Origin: Candidatus Omnitrophota bacterium
GTDB taxonomy: Bacteria; Omnitrophota; Gorgyraeia; Pluralincolimonadales; Pluralincolimonadaceae
Assembly (NCBI GenBank): GCA_028715315.1
Contig: JAQUSA010000072.1
Span: forward strand, 1 to 5,780
Reading direction: 5' to 3'
Length of the DNA stretch: 5,780 nucleotides
Notes under the pieces: model-generated
Databases searched by the model: none
What the model saw: the letters and a program-made list of their open reading frames with translations, nothing else
What the model was told of the DNA's origin: nothing
Shown here: positions 1 through 5,780 of the stretch, one piece after another
Layout of the letters: each line of letters starts with the position of its first letter
Numbering within the stretch: the stretch's first letter is position 1
Made by a program: the position numbers and the translations under genes

Positions 1-515
1 ATAAGAACAAGCCGGTGAATGTCTCGTCCGGCATCAATAACGCCGACAGGTCTGTAGGCGCGATGCTGAGCGGCGAGGTCTGCAGGAGATGCGGCGACGG
101 CGCGCTGCTGGAAAACACCATAATGTGCAAATTCAGGGGCATCGCCGGGCAAAGCTTCGGCGCGTTCCTTGCGAAAGGCGTTACCTTTGAGCTGGAGGGG
201 ATGGCTAACGACTACACGGGAAAAGGCATCTCCGGCGGGAAGGTCATAATATATCCGGACAGGGACGCGCGTTATGAGCCGGACAAGAACGTGATCATAG
301 GCAATACCACTTTCTATGGGGCCATCTCAGGCGAGGCGTATGTATGCGGCATCGCCGGAGAAAGGTTTTGCATAAGGAACTCGGGGCTGTATGCTGTCGT
401 GGAAGGCGTCGGCGACCACGGTTGCGAGTATATGACGGGCGGAAGGGTGGTCATACTGGGAAAGACAGGCAGGAATTTTGCCGCCGGAATGTCGGGCGGC
501 ATAGCGTACGTATAG
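1..515 (+). CDS. gltB: Glutamate synthase large subunit, C-terminal GXGXG (beta-helix) domain; 5' end outside window, ends at in-frame TAG
   Basis: This is the C-terminal part of the alpha subunit of glutamate synthase (GOGAT), which with GltD makes two glutamates from glutamine and 2-oxoglutarate in the cytoplasm. The frame is open from base 3, so the true start lies upstream; the GTG at 15 is only an internal Val codon. Recognisable family segments are NNADRSVGAMLSGEV, AGQSFGAFLAKGVTFELEG, ANDYTGKGISGG, VEGVGDHGCEYMTGG and GKTGRNFAAGMSGGIAYV. Their regular glycine spacing is that of the right-handed beta-helix GXGXG domain that follows the FMN/Fe-S synthase domain. The amidotransferase and FMN domains must lie upstream. 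The frame stops at TAG 513-515, where relatives continue with a DEDG motif. The same DEDG motif is present here immediately after the stop in the same frame (see next entries). Domain identity is very secure; whether the product really ends here is not. Confidence 0.93.
   Translation, partial: KNKPVNVSSGINNADRSVGAMLSGEVCRRCGDGALLENTIMCKFRGIAGQSFGAFLAKGVTFELEGMANDYTGKGISGGKVIIYPDRDARYEPDKNVIIGNTTFYGAISGEAYVCGIAGERFCIRNSGLYAVVEGVGDHGCEYMTGGRVVILGKTGRNFAAGMSGGIAYV
513..515 (+). other. In-frame amber codon (TAG) interrupting gltB
   Basis: The codons read ATA GCG TAC GTA TAG GAT GAG GAC GGG GAC, that is IAYV-stop-DEDGD, with no frame change on either side. In GltB relatives this position usually holds a residue such as Leu or Tyr between AYV and DEDG. 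TAG is one base from TTG, TAT and TAC. The remaining 76 codons stay open and family-like and still overlap the gltD start. It may be a recent nonsense mutation, a consensus or sequencing error, or a codon that is read through or decoded as an amino acid. I see no obvious stem-loop or classic leaky-stop context (the next base is G) to support programmed readthrough. Confidence 0.9.
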
Positions 516-746
516 GATGAGGACGGGGACTTAAAAGACAAATGTAATACTGATATGGTCGAAATGGAAAAAGTCAAGGACGGTGATAAGGACACGATAT
601 ATAACCTGCTTCATAATCATTTCAAGAATACGCGGAGCAAGAAGGCAAAAAAGATCATTGATAACATGAATGAGGAACTTAAAAAATTCGTCAGGGTCAT
701 ACCTATAGAGTATAAACGCATACTGGAAGGGGCGTCCGATGGGTGA
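516..746 (+). pseudogene. gltB: Detached C-terminal tail of GltB, same frame, downstream of the TAG
   Basis: The 76 codons after the amber codon continue GltB without a frameshift. The DEDGDLKDKCN segment matches the family sequence that normally follows the beta-helix. Further on, HFKNTRSKKAKKII and FVRVIPIEYKRIL match the usual helical tail of the form 'tGS.rA..il..w...l..FvkV.P.eYkr.L'. The frame ends at TGA 744-746, overlapping the gltD ATG by 8 bases. The first Met codons inside it are at 555 and 564, but neither has a convincing Shine-Dalgarno site, so independent translation looks unlikely. I treat this as the end of one gltB gene, either truly broken or joined by readthrough or sequence correction, not as a separate small gene. 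Confidence 0.82.
725..732 (+). promoter_or_regulatory. Ribosome binding site for gltD
   Basis: GGAAGGGG lies 6 bases before the ATG at 739 and inside the last codons of gltB. It supports this start, which also gives the expected N-terminal length ahead of the Fe-S cysteines. Because it sits inside gltB, gltD would still be initiated even if gltB translation stops at the upstream TAG, although coupling might be weakened. Confidence 0.6.
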
Positions 747-2127
747 TCCGAGAGGTTTCCTGAAATTAGCGAGGCAATGCGGCCGGTACAGGGAGGTTTG
801 CGAGCGCATCCGGGATTATAAAGAGGTCCCCATACTGCGCTCCGGGAAGCAATCGCAGGAGCAGGCTTCGCGCTGCATGGATTGCGCGACGCCGTTTTGC
901 CATTGGGGCTGCCCGATCGGGAACTATATCCCCGAATGGAACGACCATATGTTTCACGGGAACTGGAAGGCGGCGTTTTCTCTGTTGGACGCCACGAACA
1001 ACCTGCCCGAGATAACCGGAAGGGTGTGCCCGGCATTATGCGAGTATTCATGCGTATTGGGCTTGAACGACGATGCCGTTACCATACGCGAGAACGAGCT
1101 CGCTGTCATAGAATCCGCGTTTAAGAACGGGCTGGTGAAGCCGTACCGTATCGGGCATAGGACCGGAAAGAAAATAGCCGTTGTCGGCTCGGGCCCTGCG
1201 GGCCTCTCCTGCGCGGCGCAGCTTAACAGGGCCGGGCATAGCGTGGTTGTCTTTGAGCGGGAAGATAAGCCGGGCGGAATACTGCGTTATGGCATCCCGG
1301 ATTTTAAACTCGAAAAACACCTTATAGACAGGCGCATCGCCATATGGAAAGAGGAGGGGGTCGTTTTCAAGACAAATACGGATGCAGGCAAGGATTATCC
1401 GGCGAAGAAACTCCTGTCCGAGTTCGATGCGGTCTGCCTGGCGGGCGGTTCCCGCGTCCCGAGGGACCTCAAGATAGACGGGAGGGAGCTTAAGGGCATA
1501 TATTTCGCGATGGATTACTTGACGCAATCGAACAGGCGCGTTGCCGGGGAAAGGATCCCGAAGGACGGGTCGATCGATGCCAAGGGTAAAAAGGTGGTCG
1601 TGATAGGCGGAGGCGACACCGGGTCCGATTGCGTCGGCACGGCGCATCGCCAGGGAGCGGCCTGTGTGATACAGGTCGAGGTACTGCCCCGTCCTTCCGA
1701 ATGCAGGACCAAGGATCGCCCCTGGCCGAATTATCCCCTGCTCTTAAAGACGACATCAAGCCACGAAGAGGGCGGAGAGCGGCACTGGGCGGTATCTACC
1801 AGGCGTTTTGTCGGTGAGAAAGGCGTTGTAAAAAAACTTTCCTGCGTGAAGGCGGAAGCCCCGGGATGCGAGTTCGATATCGAGGCGGACCTGGTCATCA
1901 TTGCCGCAGGTTTTTTGCATCCCGAGCATTCTAGCCTGCTTGCGGGGCTTGACGTGGAGTTTGATGAGCGGGGCAACGTGAAGACCGATGTGAATTATAT
2001 GACGTCGGCCAGGAAAGTGTTTTCCGCGGGCGACATGAGGCGAGGCCAGTCGCTGGTCGCATGGGCCATCTCGGAAGGCAGGTCTTCAGCCGATTGTATT
2101 GATAAATATTTGACGGGTGAAAAATGA
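739..2127 (+). CDS. gltD: Glutamate synthase (NADPH) small subunit
   Basis: This is the beta subunit of glutamate synthase, a FAD- and NAD(P)H-binding flavoprotein that passes electrons from NADPH through Fe-S clusters to the FMN site of GltB. The 462 residues show the complete family layout. An N-terminal cysteine-rich Fe-S region has C46, C49, C54 and C58 (CxxCx4Cx3C) and a second set C97, C101 and C105. The FAD dinucleotide fold carries GSGPAG at 150-155 and PGGILRYGIPDFKL at 178-191. The NAD(P)H fold carries GGGDTG at 290-295. The closing FAD motif FSAGDMRRGQSLVAWAISEGR runs over 428-448. SSHEEG at 340-345 is also typical. Length is slightly short of the usual 470-490 but nothing essential is missing. 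The start overlaps the gltB stop by 8 bases and the stop overlaps the next start as ATGA. Similar flavoproteins (NfnB, PreT, ferredoxin-NADP reductase-like proteins) share the fold, but the direct gltB neighbour settles the assignment. Confidence 0.97.
   Translation: MGDPRGFLKLARQCGRYREVCERIRDYKEVPILRSGKQSQEQASRCMDCATPFCHWGCPIGNYIPEWNDHMFHGNWKAAFSLLDATNNLPEITGRVCPALCEYSCVLGLNDDAVTIRENELAVIESAFKNGLVKPYRIGHRTGKKIAVVGSGPAGLSCAAQLNRAGHSVVVFEREDKPGGILRYGIPDFKLEKHLIDRRIAIWKEEGVVFKTNTDAGKDYPAKKLLSEFDAVCLAGGSRVPRDLKIDGRELKGIYFAMDYLTQSNRRVAGERIPKDGSIDAKGKKVVVIGGGDTGSDCVGTAHRQGAACVIQVEVLPRPSECRTKDRPWPNYPLLLKTTSSHEEGGERHWAVSTRRFVGEKGVVKKLSCVKAEAPGCEFDIEADLVIIAAGFLHPEHSSLLAGLDVEFDERGNVKTDVNYMTSARKVFSAGDMRRGQSLVAWAISEGRSSADCIDKYLTGEK
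2115..2120 (+). promoter_or_regulatory. Ribosome binding site for the PPDK-like fusion gene
   Basis: GGGTGA ends 3 bases before the ATG at 2124. Its GGTGA part pairs with the distal side of the anti-Shine-Dalgarno sequence, so this short spacing is acceptable. Together with the ATGA stop/start overlap at 2124-2127 it points to translation coupled to gltD. Confidence 0.5.
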
Positions 2128-4718
2128 TAAGCACTGGAATTAAAGGCCTGGACGGAGTGATTACAGGGTTAAGGACAGGGGATAATGTCGTCTGGCAGAT
2201 AGACGATATTAAGGACTATGCCGATCTCGTAAAGCCTTTTGTGCGCCAGGCGCAGAAGGAGGGCAGGAAGGTAATATACGTAAGGTTCGCTTCGCATAAA
2301 GAGCTCCTTAAGCCTTCAAAAGGGATAAAACGGCATGAGCTTGATGCCCATTCCGGATTCGAATCTTTCACAACGGCGGTAAATAATATCATTACGCAGG
2401 AAGGCGAGGGCGCATATTATGTGTTCGATTGCCTGTCTGAACTCCTTTCGGCATGGGGCACCGACCTTATGGTAGGGAACTTTTTCATGGTCACATGCCC
2501 CTATCTCTACGAGCTCAAGACCGTCACATATTTTTCGATATTGCGCAATAGCCATTCCTTTAAATCCATAGCCCGTATTCGCGAAACAACACAGCTGCTT
2601 ATGGATGTTTACCATTGCGAAGGCGTCTGTTATATACACCCCCTGAAGGTGTGGAACCGGTATTCGCCTACCATGTTCCTTCCCCACCAAAAGGAGGGAG
2701 ATAAGTGCATCCCCGTTACCGACAGCGTCAACGCCGTAAAGATACTCTCCTACATCCATGAGAAAGGCGCGGAAGGGGCGAAGAGGAACCTCGATTACTG
2801 GGACCGCCTGTTCCTTGAAGCGGAGGAGCTGGTTAATAAACCTGCCGCAAAAGAGGAGATAAAAGACGCGATAAAGAAGTTCTGCCGCATAATGATAACA
2901 AAGAACGAGAAGATCCTCTCCCTGGCAATTAACACTTTCTCGCTTAAGGAGCTCATAGATATAAAGTCCAGGTTAATAGGGACGGGTTTTATCGGCGGAA
3001 AAACCCTGGGGATGCTTTTGGCCAGGAAGATCCTTTCGGGGAATAAATCGCTAAAATGGCAGGAACTTTCGGAGCCCCATGATTCATTTTATATAGGCTC
3101 TGACATATTCTACTCGTATATAGTGCAGAACCGGTGGTGGAAATTGCGCATACAGCAAAAAACCGGGGAAGGCTACTTTAGCATCGCAAAAATCCTGAAG
3201 GAAAAGATGCTTTACGGGGTATTTGACGAAGAGATCATGGAGCAATTCCAGCAGATAATAGAATACTTCGGCTCGTCCCCTATCATAGTCCGTTCAAGCT
3301 CGCTTTTGGAGGACGGGTTCGGGAACGCGTTCGCCGGAAAGTATGAGAGCGTGTTCCTGGCGAACCAGGGCACGCCTGAGCAGAGGTATATCCAGTTCGC
3401 CGAAGCCGTAAGAAGGATCTACGCAAGCTCTATGAACGAAGATGTCCTCGTATACAGGAGGCAGAGAGGGCTGGACAAATTAGATGAACAGATGGCCCTC
3501 CTGGTCCAGCGTGTTTCGGGGGCCCACCATAAGCATTATTTCTTTCCCGACCTCGCGGGAGTGGGAGTGTCCCACAATACGTATGTCTGGAATGAGAATA
3601 TGGACCCGAAGGCCGGGATGCTCAGGCTGGTATTCGGGCTCGGGACAAGGGCGGTCAACCGCGTTGAAGGCGATTATCCGAGGATGGTCGCGCTTGACGA
3701 TCCTTTGCAAAGGCCGTATGCGGAGCAGGATGACCTAAGGAAATATTCGCAGCATGAGGTAGACCTTATTGATACGAAGGAGAACATCCTGACGACCGTT
3801 CCCTTCGAGAAGCTCGTAAAAGAGGGATCGTATGCGGATGTGGGCCGGATAGCGGTCAAGGATTACGAGGCTGCGCGCATGATGGACGGGCACGGCGCAG
3901 AAGACAAAGAGCGCTGGATACTGACGCTTGACAACGTGTTTAAGGACAGTAAGCTGGCAAATTCGTTCAAAAAGATATTGGGATCGCTGGAGGAGAGTTA
4001 CCGCTATCCCGTCGAAATAGAATTTACGGTAAACTTCACAAAGAATGATACGTATAAAATAAACCTGCTGCAATGCAGGCCGCTCCAGACGCGGGGCGTT
4101 GGCCATAAAGTAAATATGCCGGATAAGATAAACAGGGAAGATGTGCTGTTCGGGTCAGACGGATATTTCCTGGGTGGCAACGTCTCCCAGCGGATCAAAA
4201 GGATAATATATGTCGATCCTGAAAAGTACAGCAAGCTTGTATTGCAGGAAAAACATGAGATCGCCCGTATAGTCGGAGGCTTAAACAGGAATATAAAAGA
4301 CAGGGAGGAATTGCCCGCGCTTCTAATGGGCCCGGGAAGGTGGGGTACCACAACGCCCTCTTTAGGCGTTCCGGTCAAATTTGCGGAGATAAATAACGTG
4401 GCGGTCCTCGCCGAAGTGGCTTTCTCGGCCGGCAATCTCATGCCGGAGCTGTCGTTCGGGACGCATTTTTTCCAGGACCTCGTGGAGACTAACATCTTCT
4501 ATGTAGCGCTCTTTCCCGAAAAGAAGGGTGTCATATTCAACAGGGAATGGTTTGGCCGGATGAAAAACCTGTTCGCGGAACTCGTGCCCGGATCTGCCAA
4601 GTATAAAGACCTGATAGGCGTCTACGACGTAGGCGATAAGGGTTTAAGGGTAATGTCGGACGTGGTTTCACAAAAGGTTGTGTGTTTTTCAGGCAAAGGA
4701 GGCGGTAAAGATGCCTAA
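2124..4718 (+). CDS. KaiC/RecA-like N-terminus fused to PPDK/PEP-synthase-type ATP-grasp domain; function unknown
   Basis: This 864-residue cytoplasmic-looking protein has no signal peptide or membrane segment. Residues 1-235 resemble KaiC/RecD-like ATPases: STGIKGLDGVITGLRTGD at 3-20 matches the KaiC opening, and a Walker-B-like strand YYVFDCLSELLSAW lies at 98-111. The Walker A GK[ST] is missing (QIDDIKDY at 25-32). Residues 285-657 form a PPDK/PEP-synthase nucleotide-binding ATP-grasp domain: GGKTLGM (K293), VRSSSLLED at 389-397 (R390), FAGKYES at 403-409, VQRV at 461-464, FGLG at 504-507, VEIEF at 630-634 and LLQCRPLQTR at 648-657. These correspond to the family's ATP-contacting Lys, Arg, Glu and Gln/Arg residues. 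The phospho-histidine swivel domain (TSHAA-type motif) and the PEP/pyruvate barrel are absent. Residues 660-864 form another domain with GPGRWG at 736-741 and GTHFFQDL at 779-786, which I recall from PPDK_N-only proteins of other phyla. It should therefore not be called PPDK or PEP synthase. An ATP-dependent phosphotransfer or sensing role is inference only. The stop overlaps pyrG by 8 bases. Confidence 0.85.
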   Translation: MISTGIKGLDGVITGLRTGDNVVWQIDDIKDYADLVKPFVRQAQKEGRKVIYVRFASHKELLKPSKGIKRHELDAHSGFESFTTAVNNIITQEGEGAYYVFDCLSELLSAWGTDLMVGNFFMVTCPYLYELKTVTYFSILRNSHSFKSIARIRETTQLLMDVYHCEGVCYIHPLKVWNRYSPTMFLPHQKEGDKCIPVTDSVNAVKILSYIHEKGAEGAKRNLDYWDRLFLEAEELVNKPAAKEEIKDAIKKFCRIMITKNEKILSLAINTFSLKELIDIKSRLIGTGFIGGKTLGMLLARKILSGNKSLKWQELSEPHDSFYIGSDIFYSYIVQNRWWKLRIQQKTGEGYFSIAKILKEKMLYGVFDEEIMEQFQQIIEYFGSSPIIVRSSSLLEDGFGNAFAGKYESVFLANQGTPEQRYIQFAEAVRRIYASSMNEDVLVYRRQRGLDKLDEQMALLVQRVSGAHHKHYFFPDLAGVGVSHNTYVWNENMDPKAGMLRLVFGLGTRAVNRVEGDYPRMVALDDPLQRPYAEQDDLRKYSQHEVDLIDTKENILTTVPFEKLVKEGSYADVGRIAVKDYEAARMMDGHGAEDKERWILTLDNVFKDSKLANSFKKILGSLEESYRYPVEIEFTVNFTKNDTYKINLLQCRPLQTRGVGHKVNMPDKINREDVLFGSDGYFLGGNVSQRIKRIIYVDPEKYSKLVLQEKHEIARIVGGLNRNIKDREELPALLMGPGRWGTTTPSLGVPVKFAEINNVAVLAEVAFSAGNLMPELSFGTHFFQDLVETNIFYVALFPEKKGVIFNREWFGRMKNLFAELVPGSAKYKDLIGVYDVGDKGLRVMSDVVSQKVVCFSGKGGGKDA
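4695..4702 (+). promoter_or_regulatory. Strong ribosome binding site for pyrG
   Basis: AAAGGAGG, a near-perfect Shine-Dalgarno sequence, lies 8 bases before the ATG at 4711. It falls inside the codons for the Gly/Lys-rich tail (SGKGGGKDA) of the preceding protein. It fixes the pyrG start and implies efficient independent initiation in addition to any coupling. Confidence 0.85.
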
Positions 4719-5780
4719 ATATATTTTCGTAACTGGCGGCGTTGTCTCGAGCTTGGGCAAGGGGATCGCTTCGGCGAGCATAGGGAAATTATTGGAATCG
4801 AGGGGCCTGAAGATCACCCTGATGAAATGCGACCCCTATATCAACGTCGATCCGGGCACCATGAATCCCTATCAGCACGGGGAGGTCTATGTCACCGAGG
4901 ACGGCGCGGAGACCGACCTTGACCTCGGGCATTATGAACGGTTTACCAATGCCGGGCTGACCAGGGATAATAATATCACCACCGGAAAGATATACTATTC
5001 CGTGATCACGAAAGAAAGAAGGGGGGATTACCTGGGCAAGACGGTCCAGATCATTCCGCACATAACCGACGAGATAAAGAACAGCATAAAAAAGGTCGGC
5101 GCCGATGAGAAGTCCGATGTGGTCATAGTGGAGATAGGCGGCACGGTGGGCGATATCGAGGGACTGCCGTTTTTGGAGGCCATACGGCAGCTAAGGCTTG
5201 AGTTGGGGAGGGATTATGCGATCAATATACATCTCACCCTGGTCCCGTATATGAAATCCGCAGGAGAGATAAAGACCAAGCCCACGCAGCACAGCGTAGG
5301 GACCTTGAGGGAGATAGGCATCATTCCCGACGTCATTATCTGCAGGACCGAGAAGCCGCTCAGCAAGGAGATCAGGGACAAGATCGCCCTGTTCTGCAGC
5401 GTGAACAAAGAGGCGGTCATTACCGCGTTAGATGTAAAATGTATTTATGAGATCCCGTCCCTTTACAGGAAAGAGGGATTGGATTCGCTGATAGTCAGGC
5501 TGCTTAACCTGAAATGCCAGGACGGGGACCTGCGTGAATGGGAGGACAGTGTCTTAAGGAAATTGAAGTGTTCGGAAAAGGAAGTGCAGATAGCGGTTGT
5601 GGGGAAATACATCGCGCTGCAGGACGCCTATAAGTCTATTTATGAAGCCCTGGCGCACGGAGCGATCGCCAATGATGTCAGGCTTATTATAAAAAAGGTG
5701 GACTCCGAAGATATTGAGAGGGACGGACCGGCCAAACACCTTCAAAACGTGAAAGGGGTCCTCATTCCGGGAGGATTCGG
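4711..5780 (+). CDS. pyrG: CTP synthase (glutamine-hydrolysing), 3' end outside window
   Basis: CTP synthase aminates UTP to CTP using ATP and ammonia taken from glutamine; it is the last step of de novo pyrimidine nucleotide synthesis. The first 357 of the usual roughly 535 residues are present. The synthase (amidoligase) domain starts with MPKYIFVTGGVVSSLGKG (P-loop around 9-18, K17). It continues with KCDPYINVDPGTMNPYQHGE at 39-58, TDLDLGHYERF at 68-78 (D71, expected Mg ligand) and VEIGGTVGDIEGLPF at 140-154 (E141). The UTP/CTP-site segment is SAGEIKTKPTQHSV at 183-196. The glutaminase domain begins near 292 (QIAVVGKYIALQDAYKSI), and the window closes in LIPGGFG at 351-357, the oxyanion-hole region. 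The catalytic Cys and the His/Glu of the triad lie beyond the end. All visible motifs are intact. It overlaps the upstream gene by 8 bases and has a strong ribosome binding site. Confidence 0.98.
   Translation, partial: MPKYIFVTGGVVSSLGKGIASASIGKLLESRGLKITLMKCDPYINVDPGTMNPYQHGEVYVTEDGAETDLDLGHYERFTNAGLTRDNNITTGKIYYSVITKERRGDYLGKTVQIIPHITDEIKNSIKKVGADEKSDVVIVEIGGTVGDIEGLPFLEAIRQLRLELGRDYAINIHLTLVPYMKSAGEIKTKPTQHSVGTLREIGIIPDVIICRTEKPLSKEIRDKIALFCSVNKEAVITALDVKCIYEIPSLYRKEGLDSLIVRLLNLKCQDGDLREWEDSVLRKLKCSEKEVQIAVVGKYIALQDAYKSIYEALAHGAIANDVRLIIKKVDSEDIERDGPAKHLQNVKGVLIPGGF

Noticed and set aside
555..746. Stand-alone 63-residue gene starting at ATG 555
   Set aside because: Its sequence is the normal C-terminal tail of GltB in the same frame, and no ribosome binding site precedes it.
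1048..1647. 199-residue open frame on the minus strand inside gltD
   Set aside because: It lies fully antisense to conserved FAD/NADPH-binding coding sequence, has no recognisable domain and is rich in Arg/Pro in the way of a shadow frame.
4004..4495. 163-residue open frame on the minus strand inside the fusion gene
   Set aside because: It is antisense to the conserved C-terminal domain, is Ser/Pro-rich with no motif, and is best explained by the codon use of the real gene.
4695..4715. SGKGGGKDA tail as a Walker A or Mrp/MinD-type P-loop
   Set aside because: It lies at the extreme C-terminus with no following helix or Walker B, and it coincides with the pyrG ribosome binding site.
2124..4718. 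True pyruvate phosphate dikinase or PEP synthase
   Set aside because: Only the ATP-grasp part matches. The catalytic-histidine swivel domain and the PEP/pyruvate barrel are not present.
1..5780. General reassignment of TAG as a sense codon
   Set aside because: Only one in-frame TAG occurs across roughly 1,900 codons. A common sense codon for Gln or Tyr would be expected many times. Rare special decoding is not excluded.

Overview
The window lies entirely within one dense, forward-strand gene cluster and holds no intergenic space. In order it contains the 3' end of gltB (large subunit of glutamate synthase), complete gltD (small subunit), a complete 864-residue protein that joins a degenerate KaiC/RecA-like region to a pyruvate-phosphate-dikinase-type ATP-grasp domain, and the 5' two thirds of pyrG (CTP synthase). 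Successive reading frames overlap by 8, 4 and 8 bases, so the block reads as a translationally coupled operon. No tRNA, rRNA, mobile element, CRISPR array, internal promoter or terminator was seen, and every long minus-strand frame is a shadow of these genes.

The organism is a bacterium with roughly balanced GC, heavy use of ATA (Ile) and AGG (Arg) codons and clear Shine-Dalgarno sites. Compact overlapping genes and the PPDK-like fusion protein suit an uncultivated anaerobic lineage. Omnitrophota or a related group is my guess, but nothing in the window proves it, and the sequence could come from a metagenome assembly.

GltB and GltD together convert glutamine plus 2-oxoglutarate to two glutamates. 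PyrG also spends glutamine, to aminate UTP to CTP. Two glutamine-amidotransfer enzymes therefore flank the uncharacterised fusion protein, which suggests, without proof, a role tied to nitrogen, nucleotide or energy status.

Three points merit attention. First, an in-frame TAG at 513-515 cuts gltB 76 codons before its natural end, although the family-like sequence continues in the same frame on the far side. Second, the fusion protein keeps the ATP-grasp signature residues of PPDK/PEP synthase but has neither the phospho-histidine swivel domain nor the PEP/pyruvate-binding barrel. Third, its N-terminal KaiC-like region has lost the Walker A lysine.
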